Assembly: GCA_029981855.1 (NCBI GenBank)
Contig: JARRCS010000004.1
Location: 88,074-152,073, forward strand
Length of the DNA: 64,000 nt
Source: Halanaerobiales bacterium
GTDB taxonomy: Bacteria; Bacillota; Halanaerobiia; Halanaerobiales; DTU029
Direction of reading: 5' to 3'
A program made the translations under genes and the position numbers. Shown here in pieces: positions 1 through 9,096 of the stretch. Under the pieces are notes generated by a model. The model saw only the letters and a program-made list of their open reading frames with translations, was not told where the DNA came from and ran no database searches. Position 1 is the stretch's first letter, and every line of letters begins with the position of its first letter.

Positions 1-313
1 TCTGATCATCAATCTTTAAAACCACATCAGATAATTTCTCCTGCAGTTCTATTAACTTATCCCTATAAGGATAACCAGCTTTCTCTAATAGCATGGTAAT
101 ACTGTTATTACCGGCAATCCTTTCTCGACTACTTTTTAACTCCCGAGCTCTATTTAAATAGTTTTCTTCTTTACTTACTATCTCTTCCAGTCCGGTCAAA
201 TCCTCGGTAATTAACACTTCCTGTTTCTGCTTACCTAAAGTATATAATTGCTGATAAACACTGTATTCTTCCTCTAAAAAATTTATTAACTTGTCCAGGT
301 TAATATCATCCAT
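1..313 (-). CDS. FlgN-like flagellar chaperone, C-terminus cut by window edge
   Basis: Reading on the minus strand from the ATG at 313 gives about 104 residues beginning MDDINLDKLINFLEEEY and running off the window. The protein is helical and rich in Glu, Lys and Leu. The opening pattern (a helix with EEEYSVYQQLYTLGKQKQEVL, then DLTGLEEIVSKEENYL) matches the FlgN fold, whose members hold export-ready hook-associated proteins in the cytoplasm. It follows flaG by 53 bp and is the third FlgN-like reading frame in this flagellar cluster. FliT is the alternative, since FliT-type chaperones are similarly small and helical. The family is fairly secure; the exact partner is not. Confidence 0.6.
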   Translation of the reverse strand, partial: MDDINLDKLINFLEEEYSVYQQLYTLGKQKQEVLITEDLTGLEEIVSKEENYLNRARELKSSRERIAGNNSITMLLEKAGYPYRDKLIELQEKLSDVVLKIDDQ

Positions 314-366
314 TAAGCTCACCCTTTATTAAAAAAATAATGGCAAAACCAATAAAAACCAGAACA

Positions 367-720
367 TTAAACATTTTCATCTAATAATATACCTACCATC
401 TCTCTGATTCTGCCGATCATATCCAGTATTTCTTTAGGTGGTATCTCCTTAATTATTTCATTGTTTTCTAAATTGATTACCTCGACCATCATCCTATCGG
501 ATTTATCATGGATCTTAAACTTCAATTCCTTCCGAAAGGTCTGAACCGCCTTGTTTAACAGATTCACTCCTTCTTCAACTTCCTTTTTACTGATATTTCT
601 TAACCTTTCCTTTTGATCTTTAACCTGAGATTGAACAGAGTTCTCATCTGTGTTTTTTTGCCTTAAACTTTCGCTAATACTAGTTACCGGCTGATTTTGG
701 CTAATCTCTCCTACCTTCAT
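367..720 (-). CDS. flaG: FlaG family flagellar protein
   Basis: The protein has 117 residues from the ATG at 720, which sits behind a GGGGGTG ribosome binding site; an upstream in-frame extension to 819 would run into the preceding gene and is not used. The C-terminal half has the FlaG signature: LKFKIHDKSDRMMVEVI, then EIIKEIPPKEILDMIGRIRE and a short tail. The N-terminal half is polar and low in complexity, as usual for the family. FlaG proteins influence filament length in several bacteria, but the mechanism is not firmly known. It lies between two FlgN-like genes, downstream of fliS, which fits a late flagellar operon. Confidence 0.85.
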   Translation of the reverse strand: MKVGEISQNQPVTSISESLRQKNTDENSVQSQVKDQKERLRNISKKEVEEGVNLLNKAVQTFRKELKFKIHDKSDRMMVEVINLENNEIIKEIPPKEILDMIGRIREMVGILLDENV

Positions 721-745
721 CTTTAAATTCACCCCCTGATCAATA

Positions 746-1228
746 TTATCCTTTCTTATCAATAAAAGAAGAATAAATTCTTGGCCTTTGCTTGTAAGAC
801 TTATTAACATGTATCCCACGTTTAAGTTCTTTTCTCTGCTCCATTAATTTTAGCCTGTTTTTTTTGATTAACTGCTGGTTTTTTTGATCTATTTCATATA
901 AACTTTCCATAACTTCAATTAGATTAAATGCTGTTCTTTTAAAACTGGTTGGAACCGGCCTAGTTTCAAGTAGTTCCTTTAACCAGCTTTTCGGGTTTAA
1001 ATCTAATCGGCTAATTATTCTTTCCTTATAGAATTCTAACGATTCCTCCAATATATCAATTTCGGTAATTATTTCCTCTTTTTCTTTTAATAATTTTTCC
1101 AGCATCTCCAACTCACTCAATTCAATTGCTTTACTCTGCTTCCGACTTAAATCTAATAACCTTTTATAAAGACCGAATTCCTTATTAAAAGTATTCTCTA
1201 TTATTTTCAGGTCTTTTTTATCCTTCAA
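746..1228 (-). CDS. FlgN/FliT-like flagellar chaperone
   Basis: A 160-residue, highly charged helical protein. It starts at a TTG (1228) that overlaps the 3' end of fliS by 11 bp; a GGAGG eight bases upstream supports that start. The layout resembles FlgN: an N-terminal helix (FNKEFGLYKRLLDLSRKQ), a central hinge (LDLNPKSWLKELLETRP) and a third helix ending in basic residues. In bacilli fliS is followed by fliT, so a FliT-like role (chaperone for the filament cap) is an equally good reading by position. It acts in the cytoplasm if either is right. Confidence 0.55.
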   Translation of the reverse strand: MKDKKDLKIIENTFNKEFGLYKRLLDLSRKQSKAIELSELEMLEKLLKEKEEIITEIDILEESLEFYKERIISRLDLNPKSWLKELLETRPVPTSFKRTAFNLIEVMESLYEIDQKNQQLIKKNRLKLMEQRKELKRGIHVNKSYKQRPRIYSSFIDKKG

Positions 1229-1634
1229 AATTTAAGCCTCCAATTTTTTGACCTTGACCCTGTTTCAGCTGCCGGATTGCCTCTTCCCAGGTTTCCTTTA
1301 AATCCACTAAAAGATCCAAAACCTCATCGACTATCTCAGGGTCCTTTCTAATATTAGCCTGGATTAAACGGCGGTTTATATAATCATAAAGATTGTATAG
1401 ATTATTTGCAATCTCTCCACCCCGTTCCATATCTAGAGTCACCATTAACTCATTAATAATTGCCTGAACCCGCTTTAGATTATTGTTAGCCAGTTCAACC
1501 TTCTTATCAACTAACCCCTGGCGGGCCTGCTGTCCAAATTTAATAGCACCATTATACAACATAAGTAATAATTGCTCCTGAGTTGCTGTTTCATACTGGA
1601 TGTTTTTATATTTTTGATAGGGATTATTTAACAT
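1218..1634 (-). CDS. fliS: Flagellin export chaperone FliS
   Basis: The 138-residue product shows the FliS family pattern: NPYQKYKNIQYETATQEQLLLMLYNGAIKF at the start and a C-terminal helical bundle with YDYINRRLIQANIRKD and LVDLKETWEEAI. FliS binds the C-terminus of unfolded flagellin in the cytoplasm and prevents early polymerisation. The ATG at 1634 was chosen because AGGAGGTG lies six bases upstream; a GTG three codons earlier falls inside that ribosome binding site. The following gene overlaps its stop codon, so the two are probably translationally coupled. Confidence 0.93.
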   Translation of the reverse strand: MLNNPYQKYKNIQYETATQEQLLLMLYNGAIKFGQQARQGLVDKKVELANNNLKRVQAIINELMVTLDMERGGEIANNLYNLYDYINRRLIQANIRKDPEIVDEVLDLLVDLKETWEEAIRQLKQGQGQKIGGLNFEG

Positions 1635-1747
1635 AAAAGACACCTCCTGTAGGTTACTGTAATCATCATAAAACCTGCGCTGTGACAGCGGCCGTCATAT
1701 CCACATCTTTACATTTATGTGGTGGATTAACTGATTTAAGCAAGATT

Positions 1748-2230
1748 TTAAGCCTTATGGTCGATCAGTTGTCCTGCTCCCTTTTTATCCTCCATTGGAT
1801 TACCCTTTCCGGCAGCCTGCCTGATTAAGTTCAGAGAATAGTTATTGATCTGTAAACAATCCTGAATAAGTTGTCTGTTTTCTTCATTAATCTGCTGTAA
1901 AGTCTTAAGGACATACAAAATATCCTTTCTCAACTCCCTGAGTTCCTCTTTCTCTTCCGGAAATAGAGCCAGCAATTCTTTAAAAGAGGCCTCTTCCTTC
2001 TCTAGCTTACTCTCCTCGGCGATCTTCTTTAAGTATTGTTGCCTCTCAGCCTCCAGATCCTCAATTAGATTCAGGATTTCCTGTTCGGCCGCCAAAGTAT
2101 CTACCAGTTGTTCAACATCATTATTGATAATTGCCTGCTGCTTCAAGCTGGCTTTCTCCTGTAACAGACAGTATTGTTCATATTCCTTTTTTAATAAGGC
2201 AATAAAATTATTAATAGCCAAAATTCTCAC
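1748..2230 (-). CDS. flgN: FlgN family flagellar chaperone
   Basis: A 160-residue helical protein placed directly after flgM, the usual position of flgN in Firmicutes; the GTG start overlaps the flgM stop by four bases. Features seen are NFIALLKKEYEQYCLLQEKA, a central ELLALFPEEKEELRELRKDI and a final helix QINEENRQLIQDCLQINNYSL, which is the FlgN layout. FlgN chaperones the hook-filament junction proteins FlgK and FlgL. Those genes are not next to it here; a 113-bp gap with no gene separates it from fliS. Confidence 0.8.
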   Translation of the reverse strand: MRILAINNFIALLKKEYEQYCLLQEKASLKQQAIINNDVEQLVDTLAAEQEILNLIEDLEAERQQYLKKIAEESKLEKEEASFKELLALFPEEKEELRELRKDILYVLKTLQQINEENRQLIQDCLQINNYSLNLIRQAAGKGNPMEDKKGAGQLIDHKA

Positions 2231-2511
2231 TCCAAATTATCATTATCAAAATCGGATTTTAATTTATTGATAATAGCCTGTGCCGGAACTATATATGTAC
2301 CTAGTTGAATCTTTTGCTTTAAATCTTTAATCTTTTCTTCCCTGACTTCAGGTACTTTAGCTAATTCCTTTTTAATCTGCTTAATATCCAATGCCTTTTT
2401 GGAAATAGTAATCCTGTCAGATTTTATTTCGCTCTTCTGGATATTAGTCTCTTTCAGCTTATTTAGTTTCACCTGACTAAGTTTGTGATTCTGTGTCTGA
2501 TTTATTCGCAT
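2227..2511 (-). CDS. flgM: Anti-sigma-28 factor FlgM
   Basis: A 94-residue protein with the FlgM layout: a polar N-terminus, then SDRITISKKALDIKQIKKELAKVPEVREEKIKDLK and IQLGTYIVPAQAIINKL, the conserved sigma-binding and C-terminal helices. FlgM holds sigma-28 (SigD/FliA) inactive until it is exported through the completed hook. The neighbours yvyF upstream and flgN downstream match the common Firmicute order. A candidate sigma-28 promoter lies about 45 bp upstream, consistent with feedback control. Confidence 0.9.
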   Translation of the reverse strand: MRINQTQNHKLSQVKLNKLKETNIQKSEIKSDRITISKKALDIKQIKKELAKVPEVREEKIKDLKQKIQLGTYIVPAQAIINKLKSDFDNDNLE

Positions 2512-2553
2512 TCGATCACCCCGGAAAACTCATATTAATTTCACACACTATAC

Positions 2554-2579
2554 ATATCGTAAAAAAATAAAAATAATTA
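2554..2579 (-). promoter_or_regulatory. Candidate sigma-28 promoter for flgM
   Basis: On the minus strand TAAT (2579-2576), a 15-base spacer and ACGATAT (2560-2554) resemble the flagellar sigma consensus TAAA-N15-CCGATAT. The position upstream of flgM and the late flagellar genes is appropriate. The match is imperfect and the region is AT-rich, so chance agreement is possible. Confidence 0.4.
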
Positions 2580-2752
2580 AGCTATTTTAAGATTTAAAAT
2601 CTCTAATTAGCTCTATTTATGTCCCTTTTAAACGCAAATCGTCCCAATATACTTAAAAAAGAGTAAATTAACTGATAAATGTTAATTTACCCTTTTAAAT
2701 TTCCATATCTTGTTTAATTATTATCTTATCCCTGAATACAGGGAGCTTTCTA

Positions 2753-3181
2753 CTATCTCCTGTAATTTTTATTCTTTATCCTGTCAGCAATAAACATCTT
2801 GTCCGATTTTCTGCTGAATTTTTTTGTTGGTGTTTCTTTTTTAGATGAAGGAGTAAAACCATCGATCAATTCATTCTGGCATTTCTCACAGTAACGCCCG
2901 TGGGAAATCGGAGCACCGCAGCGCTCGCATTCCAGCAAAAAATCTAGCTCAATTCCCTCTGCAATTAACCTGTTATCCTTAATAAATTTAATAATTGTTT
3001 CCCTTTCGACACCGGTCTCCTCATGAACCTCCTCAATAGTAGCATGAGGGTTGTCCCAGAGGTAATCTTTAACCTTCTGGAAATCTTCCTCTTCATCATT
3101 TCTACAGACAGGACATAACTTATGTGTGCCATCATAAGCGAATAATTTACCGCAGCGGGGGCAGTTTCTTAGATCCATCAT
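2753..3181 (-). CDS. yvyF: YvyF-type flagellar operon zinc-ribbon protein
   Basis: 142 residues with two paired-cysteine knuckles: CPRCG...CPVC at residues 7-26 and CERCG...CEKC near 85-101, which probably bind zinc. Between them lies a helix-turn-helix-like segment (ATIEEVHEETGVERETIIKFI). The C-terminal tail is basic. This is the layout of YvyF (TIGR03826), whose gene commonly precedes flgM in Firmicutes. A regulatory role has been proposed for the family, but its biochemical activity is not established. AAGGAGG lies four bases before the first of two adjacent ATG codons, so the start may be 3181 or 3178. Confidence 0.82.
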   Translation of the reverse strand: MMDLRNCPRCGKLFAYDGTHKLCPVCRNDEEEDFQKVKDYLWDNPHATIEEVHEETGVERETIIKFIKDNRLIAEGIELDFLLECERCGAPISHGRYCEKCQNELIDGFTPSSKKETPTKKFSRKSDKMFIADRIKNKNYRR

Positions 3182-3355
3182 TAAACCTCCTTTTTTATAG
3201 AATCCCTCATCACGCCTTTATCCTGTTTCCCTACTTAAATTTTACACTACCGTTTCCCTTAAATATCCAAGATTTTATCCCGAAAACCCTATAAAATACA
3301 GGGAAAAATATCGCAAAATCCGTGTTCTATTGAAAAAGTTACCTACATTGAAAAA

Positions 3356-4387
3356 TTATTCATTATTCAAATAATCGGTCCCCTGGACCAGGTAGATAAA
3401 ATAGATACCGCCGATAATCAGGCTGGAGTAGAACATAAAAAAACGCCAGATGGCGACAAAAATCCCCAAGAGATAGCCCGGGACCATAAATTTAAAGAGA
3501 TAAGCAAAACCGAGTTCGGCACCACCACTACCACCGGGTGTAGGGATTATCGGTTGAATAAAATTAAAGACCAGCTGGGCTAGAATCACCGGTGGAATGG
3601 CAACCTCAACCCCCAGACCTTTTAGCAAAACCGGGGCCAGGCTCAGGTAAAAAATCCAGTAAAGGACGGTATAGATAATAACCAGAAACATATCCCTCTT
3701 ACTACCTGCCAGCAGCCGGATACCATCATTAAAATAATCAATTTCCTTTTCTAAAAAATTCCTAAATTTCGTCAGGGATTCCTCTTTAAAGAACCTTTTC
3801 ACCAATCTTAAGCCTATTACCCAGTTCAAAAAGACCTTGGCCAGATGGGCATTAAAGATCAAAATTAAACTGGCAACAATAAAAAGGATAACCAAAAGGA
3901 TGGCCAGATAAAAAAGGCCGGTTATCTTTGGGCCTAAATTCAAATACTCTCCCCAGATCAATAAGAGAATCGGGGTGGAGACCATAAAAACGATAAAGGT
4001 CAGCATCCCGTCCAGAACAGTCAGGGCAGTCGTTTTACCCAACTGAATCCCCTCTTTATGTAAAAAATAGATCTGAAAGGGCAAACCCCCAACCGAGGAG
4101 GGGGTTACATGGGCAACAAAGGCACTGGCAAGATAGATACCGAAAACCTTATGAAATAACACCCTTCCTCCCAGGGCACGGATTAAGACCTGTAGTTTTA
4201 AAGACTTTAATATCCAGAAGATAATTGTAATAACTGCAGCCATAACAAGATAATCCGTGTTAATCCTACCAAAGGCCTTCAAGGTAAGCTCACTCTGGGT
4301 TGAAAGCATAACAATAACCAGGGCAACTATGCTAATACTTACGGAATAAATTATCCCCCTTTTGATCGTCTCCCGGCTTATCCCCAT
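3356..4387 (-). CDS. YbhN/UPF0104 family integral membrane protein
   Basis: 343 residues with about eight membrane segments and the family motifs HVTPSSVGGLPFQIYFLHKEG near residue 95 and PTPGGSGGAELGFAYLFK near 280. This is the lysylphosphatidylglycerol synthase transmembrane domain without the soluble synthase domain. Members have been linked to lipid flipping and to glycolipid or polysaccharide pathways. The gene ends just before a GT4 glycosyltransferase and a GT9 heptosyltransferase-like gene on the same strand, so a role in envelope glycolipids is a reasonable inference. Confidence 0.8.
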   Translation of the reverse strand: MGISRETIKRGIIYSVSISIVALVIVMLSTQSELTLKAFGRINTDYLVMAAVITIIFWILKSLKLQVLIRALGGRVLFHKVFGIYLASAFVAHVTPSSVGGLPFQIYFLHKEGIQLGKTTALTVLDGMLTFIVFMVSTPILLLIWGEYLNLGPKITGLFYLAILLVILFIVASLILIFNAHLAKVFLNWVIGLRLVKRFFKEESLTKFRNFLEKEIDYFNDGIRLLAGSKRDMFLVIIYTVLYWIFYLSLAPVLLKGLGVEVAIPPVILAQLVFNFIQPIIPTPGGSGGAELGFAYLFKFMVPGYLLGIFVAIWRFFMFYSSLIIGGIYFIYLVQGTDYLNNE

Positions 4388-4399
4388 AAAATCTCACCC

Positions 4400-5563
4400 C
4401 TAGGCCAGATGCTGCTGGTGACTTTCCCTGGCGGAGATAATTTCCCGATAACCGGCCAGCAATTCAGCCGTCATATTTTCAATGGAAAGCTGCTCAGCCT
4501 TCTTCAGAGCATTTTTTCGAAACAGGTTATAACGGGTTTCATGGGTTAAAAGCTCTATTACCGCTTCGGCAAAGAGGTATTGATCGGCCTTTACCAGCAA
4601 TCCGTTAAACCCATCATCAACCATCACAGTAGAACCGGCTGCATTAACAGCCACAACCGGTAATCCTCCAGCCATCGCCTCCAGTGTCACCAGCCCCTGG
4701 GTCTCGGTTATCGAAGGAAAGACAAAGAGGTCACTGGCCAGGTAATAATCAACAACCTTAACCGGTTCCTGCCTGCCTGCAAAAATCACCTTATCATTTA
4801 AAGAAATCTGTTCTACCATTCTCTCCAGCCTGCCCCGCTCAGGACCATCTCCAACCAGCAGCAACCTGACATTTGTAATGCTATCTAGCACCTTCCTGAA
4901 GGCCTTTAACAGAAAGGTTACATTTTTTTCCTGACCGAGACGCCCGACAAAGAGTAAGACCTTTTCCTTATCGTGAATCTGATATTTTTCTCTGACCCAG
5001 CTCGCATCATTCTCCCTGTAAGGAGTCAGGTCGATTCCGGTAGCCACGGTCTTTAACCGGGTGGTAATCTGATAATCTTTCAGCACTTTCTCTACAAATT
5101 TAGTCGGTGCGATCACCAGATCACAGGACTGGCAGTAATCTCTGCTGTACTTTATAGCCAACCTCCGGGCCAGCTCCTTCCCCACCGGGGCATAATGAGC
5201 ATACTCCTCATAAAGGGTATGGTAGGTAAAAACAAGCGGCAGATCCAGTTTCCGGGCTACATACCTCCCTAACCAGCCCATCAAAAAGGGTGAATGGGTA
5301 TGGATAATATCCAGCCTTAGTTCCTTAACCTCCTGTACCACCCGGTTAGATATAGGTATAGCCAGGCGGAAACCAGGATTGGTCGGTGCAGGAACCGATT
5401 TAAAGCGATAGACATTCTTTTTCCTCTCTGCATCAGGATAATTAGGAGCAAAGATATATACGTCATGCCCCAGTTTGAGTAATTCCGCTGTAAATAAATC
5501 TATAGACTTTACAACTCCGCTCATATAGGGTTTATAACTATCGGTAAAAAAGCCGATCCTCAT
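4400..5563 (-). CDS. GT4 family glycosyltransferase
   Basis: 387 residues from the ATG at 5563, chosen because the family begins at MRIGFFTDSYKPYMSGV and GGGGGTT lies just upstream; a TTG five codons earlier is less likely. The GT-B fold is evident: an N-terminal G-rich loop with YMSGVVKSI, HTHSPFLMGWLG near 95-105, a linker, then LLFVGRLGQEKN and the EX7E-type nucleotide-sugar site PSITETQGLVTLEAMAGGLPVV. Close in pattern to 1,2-diacylglycerol glucosyltransferases and mannosyltransferases. Adjacency to YbhN and GT9 genes suggests glycolipid or LPS-core synthesis; the acceptor is not known. Confidence 0.85.
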   Translation of the reverse strand: MRIGFFTDSYKPYMSGVVKSIDLFTAELLKLGHDVYIFAPNYPDAERKKNVYRFKSVPAPTNPGFRLAIPISNRVVQEVKELRLDIIHTHSPFLMGWLGRYVARKLDLPLVFTYHTLYEEYAHYAPVGKELARRLAIKYSRDYCQSCDLVIAPTKFVEKVLKDYQITTRLKTVATGIDLTPYRENDASWVREKYQIHDKEKVLLFVGRLGQEKNVTFLLKAFRKVLDSITNVRLLLVGDGPERGRLERMVEQISLNDKVIFAGRQEPVKVVDYYLASDLFVFPSITETQGLVTLEAMAGGLPVVAVNAAGSTVMVDDGFNGLLVKADQYLFAEAVIELLTHETRYNLFRKNALKKAEQLSIENMTAELLAGYREIISARESHQQHLA

Positions 5564-5578
5564 CAAGATAACCCCCAA

Positions 5579-6676
5579 TTAGGTTAAACTTACTTCCCGC
5601 AGATACTTTTGCTTATACCTGCTAAGATAAATTTTTCCTTCTTTGATCAAGGTTTCAACCCCTTGAAGAACATCGACTACCTGAATTTCACGCATACACC
5701 TGGCCTTACACCTGGTTGCCCATTCCGGTAAATACTCGGGAAGATACTGTTTCAACTCCCCGAGCCAGGAGAAACAGGGACTACAAGCAAGACCAGCACT
5801 AACCAGTTTATAGTCGGTTCCGTAAGGGTGAAAGTTTGCCGGATTGGTTGGACCGATCAGGGCAATAACAGAGGTTCCTGCGGCAGCAGCAAAATGCATG
5901 GGTGCAGAATCATTACCGATAAAAAGAGCAGCATTTTTTAATAAGGCAACCGTCTCCTTGATCTTCAACTTGCCGGCTAATATTTTAGGCCTGTGGTTAT
6001 AATTGTAAAAGGGATCAATTATCTCCTGGGCCAGTTTCTGATCATCACTACCGCCGATTATCACTATCTCTAAATTATAGGTATTATCAAGAGCCTTAAT
6101 TAATTCCTTAAACCTCTCCGCTGGCCATCTCTTAAAGCTAAAATATTTACCCCCGGGATGAATTGCCACTAAAGGCAGACCAGGGCTAACACCTGCTAAT
6201 CTCAACTTATCCTGCAACAGGCGGTAGTCCTCGGTAGTAGTTACTATTTCTAGTTTAGGATTATTATCCGGTCGGGCCCCGACCAGTTTGACAATCTCCA
6301 GACAATAGTCCACAGCATGTATCCGGCGGTTATCCGGCACATTAAAGTCATAGATCCAGCCAAGCTCTTCACCCTTAAAACCCAGCTTTTTTCTGGCATT
6401 TACCAGGTAGCTAATATAACTACCCACGGTGGAAAGACCAATTGCCAGGTCATAAACCGTCTCCCGGAGATTCTGCAGCTCAGTTATTAACTGCCCCTTT
6501 CCCTTACAGACTATTAAGCGATCTATATTATCATTGCCCGCTAATATTTCCTTGTTATCCTCCCAGGCAATCACATCGATCTCTGCCTCAGGGTAACTAT
6601 TACGTAAAGCCTTAATGGCCGGAGTAGTAAAAAGGGTATCACCTAAAGCAGCTAAAATCAGTACCAGAAATTTCAA
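5579..6676 (-). CDS. GT9 family (heptosyltransferase-like) glycosyltransferase
   Basis: 365 residues showing the GT9 signature: an N-terminal LILAALGDTLFTTPAIKALRNSYPEAEIDVI, a central PLVAIHPGGKYFSFKRWPAERF and the donor site LFIGNDSAPMHFAAAAGTSVIALIGPTNPANF. GT9 enzymes add heptose or related sugars to lipid A-core in the cytoplasm. The C-terminal region has clustered cysteines (GLACSPCF, CKARCMREI), a pattern also seen in bacterial GT9 members. The TTG start at 6676 follows an AAGGGG site. The gene abuts the GT4 gene, supporting joint work on an outer-membrane glycolipid. Confidence 0.85.
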   Translation of the reverse strand: MKFLVLILAALGDTLFTTPAIKALRNSYPEAEIDVIAWEDNKEILAGNDNIDRLIVCKGKGQLITELQNLRETVYDLAIGLSTVGSYISYLVNARKKLGFKGEELGWIYDFNVPDNRRIHAVDYCLEIVKLVGARPDNNPKLEIVTTTEDYRLLQDKLRLAGVSPGLPLVAIHPGGKYFSFKRWPAERFKELIKALDNTYNLEIVIIGGSDDQKLAQEIIDPFYNYNHRPKILAGKLKIKETVALLKNAALFIGNDSAPMHFAAAAGTSVIALIGPTNPANFHPYGTDYKLVSAGLACSPCFSWLGELKQYLPEYLPEWATRCKARCMREIQVVDVLQGVETLIKEGKIYLSRYKQKYLREVSLT

Positions 6677-6762
6677 ACTATCCCCTTCCTTTCCATAAAT
6701 TGTTTCTCATGAAACATTATGCCCATTTATGGAAAATATTAAACTATTATTCAAATAATTTC

Positions 6763-8148
6763 CTATTTAAATAATCCGCTTAATACTGTTCTGGCACTAT
6801 TAACAGCCATGCCAAGTAACCCCTTGTTCTTACTGAAGATAGCATCAAGGGCATCTATCACATAGTCGATCTCATCATAGGAAACGATTAAAGGTGGCTC
6901 TAATCTAATAACATTGGGGTTATTTAATGTATAAGCTGTTATTACCTGATGGTCATTGATTAGGGCACCGGCCACCAGTGAACCAGTATATTCATAGGAG
7001 AGTTTGCTGACCATTCCCCTGGATATTTTATCAAATATACCCGAATCCGGTTGATTAAACTCGATTCCGATCATCAAACCCCTTCCTCTAACCTCCTTAA
7101 TCAACTCATATTCCCCGGCCAGAGCCTTTAATTTGCTTAGAAAATACTCACCCTTCTCCCGGGCCTGCCGGCTTAAATCCTTCTCTACCAGCTCATTCAT
7201 GGTGGCAATGGCGGCGGTGGTTGCCAGGGTATTTCCCCCGAAGGTAGAGGTATGTAACAGGGCAGTATCGACCCCACCATAGGCCTTCTTCCAGATCTCT
7301 TCTGTGGTGGTAAAAGCACCGATGGGCATTACTCCCCCACCCAGTGATTTAGCCAGACACATGATATCGGGAACGACTCCGTCATGTTCACAGGCAAACA
7401 TCCTACCTGTCCTGCCAAATCCAGTCTGGATCTCATCTATAATAAATAAAACATCATATTTATTACATAAATCTCTAACCCCTTGCAGATAACCATCAGG
7501 CGGTAGGTTAATACCTCCTTCTCCCTGAATAGGTTCAACGATAAAGGCGGCAATATTGCCAGACTTTAGCTTTAATTCCAGGCTATCAAGATCCCCAAAG
7601 GGAACCATCTCATTTCCGGGGATCAGGGGTTTAAAGGGTTTCTGATACTTATCCCTACCCGTTATTGACAAGGAACCCATTGTCTTGCCATGAAAAGAGT
7701 TCTCACAGTAAATTATCCTCTCCTTCCCGGAGGCAATCCGGGCTAATTTTATAGCTCCTTCAACCGCCTCCGTCCCGCTGTTACAAAAGAAGGTATGGCT
7801 CAACTCACCTGGGGTGAGCTGGCTTAAATTGCGGGCGGCAACACTGATCATAGTCCCCAGCCCTGCCTGGAGAATATTAGGTAAATCCATAACTTTTTTT
7901 ATTGCTTCTAAGACCGCCGGTGGATTATGCCCCAGATTTAAGGCACCGTATCCACCCAGAAAATCCAGATACTCCTTTCCCTTACTATCCCAGACCCTGG
8001 TTCCTTCTGCCCGAACATACTGGTTGTCGAAATTAAGCAACCCCAGCAGCTTAGCCAGAGCAGGATTTACGTGACATTTATAATACTCCACTACCTCTTC
8101 CCTTGTTAACTTTAATGCACTATCTACATCTATTAGTTGTTTTTTCAT
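6763..8148 (-). CDS. Class III PLP-dependent aminotransferase, putrescine-aminotransferase type
   Basis: 461 residues, the usual length for YgjG/PatA-like putrescine aminotransferases and longer than acetylornithine aminotransferases. Visible motifs: [18 protein letters not shown] (phosphate binding, 120-137), [35 protein letters not shown] with the cofactor Asp near 238, and [13 protein letters not shown] with the Schiff-base Lys at 267. An N-terminal extension ([23 protein letters not shown]) is typical of the putrescine type. It would transfer an amino group from a diamine or omega-amino compound to 2-oxoglutarate. Substrate cannot be fixed from sequence. It is flanked by unrelated genes and probably transcribed alone. 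Confidence 0.82.
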   Translation of the reverse strand: MKKQLIDVDSALKLTREEVVEYYKCHVNPALAKLLGLLNFDNQYVRAEGTRVWDSKGKEYLDFLGGYGALNLGHNPPAVLEAIKKVMDLPNILQAGLGTMISVAARNLSQLTPGELSHTFFCNSGTEAVEGAIKLARIASGKERIIYCENSFHGKTMGSLSITGRDKYQKPFKPLIPGNEMVPFGDLDSLELKLKSGNIAAFIVEPIQGEGGINLPPDGYLQGVRDLCNKYDVLFIIDEIQTGFGRTGRMFACEHDGVVPDIMCLAKSLGGGVMPIGAFTTTEEIWKKAYGGVDTALLHTSTFGGNTLATTAAIATMNELVEKDLSRQAREKGEYFLSKLKALAGEYELIKEVRGRGLMIGIEFNQPDSGIFDKISRGMVSKLSYEYTGSLVAGALINDHQVITAYTLNNPNVIRLEPPLIVSYDEIDYVIDALDAIFSKNKGLLGMAVNSARTVLSGLFK

Positions 8149-8244
8149 CTCTTCAACCTCCGTTATATATATTAGGCAAAACTATGAAAAATCCTGCTTT
8201 TAGATACTTATTAGTTAAAGGTTACCTGTATTATTACCTATCAC

Positions 8245-8301
8245 AGGAAAAAAATACCCTCCATTAATGGAAGGTATATAATACCGGAAATGGAGGGTAT
8301 T
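8245..8301 (-). terminator. Rho-independent terminator with an alternative hairpin
   Basis: AATACCCTCCATT (8253-8265) and AATGGAGGGTATT (8289-8301) are a perfect 13-bp inverted repeat. On the minus strand the stem is followed by seven T residues (8254-8248), so it ends transcripts of the 8365-9096 gene. A nearer arm (AATGGAAGGTAT, 8266-8277) can also pair with the first arm, giving two mutually exclusive hairpins. Confidence 0.75.
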
Positions 8302-8364
8302 TAATATCAGAGATGATATATATAAATCTATTCACATATTATGTCTCAAATGAAAAAAAATATC

Positions 8365-9096
8365 CTAATCTATTATAACCTCAACCTCACCCAGTTGTAG
8401 CGGGTTCATTGTAGTTAGCTCTCCGGTTAGAGTATACCTGCCGGGTTCCAACTCTCCGGTAGGGAGCTCAACCTCATAACTCAGCTCACCACCTGGTTTC
8501 AGCTCCCTGGAGACAATGGCCATGGTAAAAAACTTCCCCTCAGACCAACGCCAGACCTCTTGACCATCCTTAAAGAGATAGAGATCATAGGACTGTCCTG
8601 AACTAAAATTCAGGATAATCTTCCCGTCAGAAATATTAAAAGCCTTAATCCGGGCTATTAGTTTATCTCCCTTTTTCCTGGTAGAGAGAGTGGTCAAAAG
8701 CTCTGCCCCTTCCTCCGGAACCAATGACCGGACAATCAATCCCACAGCCTCTACATCAAGGTAGGTCCTCCCATCAGATATAATAGGAGCCCTGTTTAGC
8801 TTCTCTCCATTAAACCTGCCCTGGTCAATATCTAATTCACTTCTCCGGGAGCCGTTGGAGATCAGAACAGTTTTATCATTTGGTCGATAGGTTAAAATCA
8901 GGTTATACTGTTCCGCCAGCTGGCGCAGGGAAAAAAGCTCTTCGCTATTTAGTAGATTTTCTCCCTCTATAGTAAACGAATCCAGGTTTAGATTATTTAA
9001 TCCATCCTGATGTAAATTTTCAGCCCTGATAGTAGTTGTAAGGGTAATCATTCCCATTAAAAACAGAGAAGCAATTACCAGACCGAATTCCCGCAT
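8365..9096 (-). CDS. Secreted protein: copper-amine-oxidase-like N-domain plus BsuPI domain
   Basis: 243 residues. A hydrophobic N-terminus ending near TTIRA is a probable signal peptide. Residues about 45-110 resemble the copper amine oxidase N-terminal-like domain common in Firmicute surface proteins (SEELFSLRQLAEQYNLILTY, GRTYLDVEAVGLIVRSL). Residues about 130-243 match the BsuPI intracellular proteinase inhibitor-type beta domain (FNISDGKIILNFSSGQSYDLYLF, then GQEVWRWSEGKFFTMAI and an LKPGGELSYEVELP strand). The substrate or target is unknown. It is a single gene with its own terminator. Confidence 0.75.
   Translation of the reverse strand: MREFGLVIASLFLMGMITLTTTIRAENLHQDGLNNLNLDSFTIEGENLLNSEELFSLRQLAEQYNLILTYRPNDKTVLISNGSRRSELDIDQGRFNGEKLNRAPIISDGRTYLDVEAVGLIVRSLVPEEGAELLTTLSTRKKGDKLIARIKAFNISDGKIILNFSSGQSYDLYLFKDGQEVWRWSEGKFFTMAIVSRELKPGGELSYEVELPTGELEPGRYTLTGELTTMNPLQLGEVEVIID

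Noticed and set aside
7304-8074. Plus-strand frames opposite the aminotransferase gene
   Set aside because: Antisense shadows of a well-supported gene, without ribosome sites or recognisable motifs.
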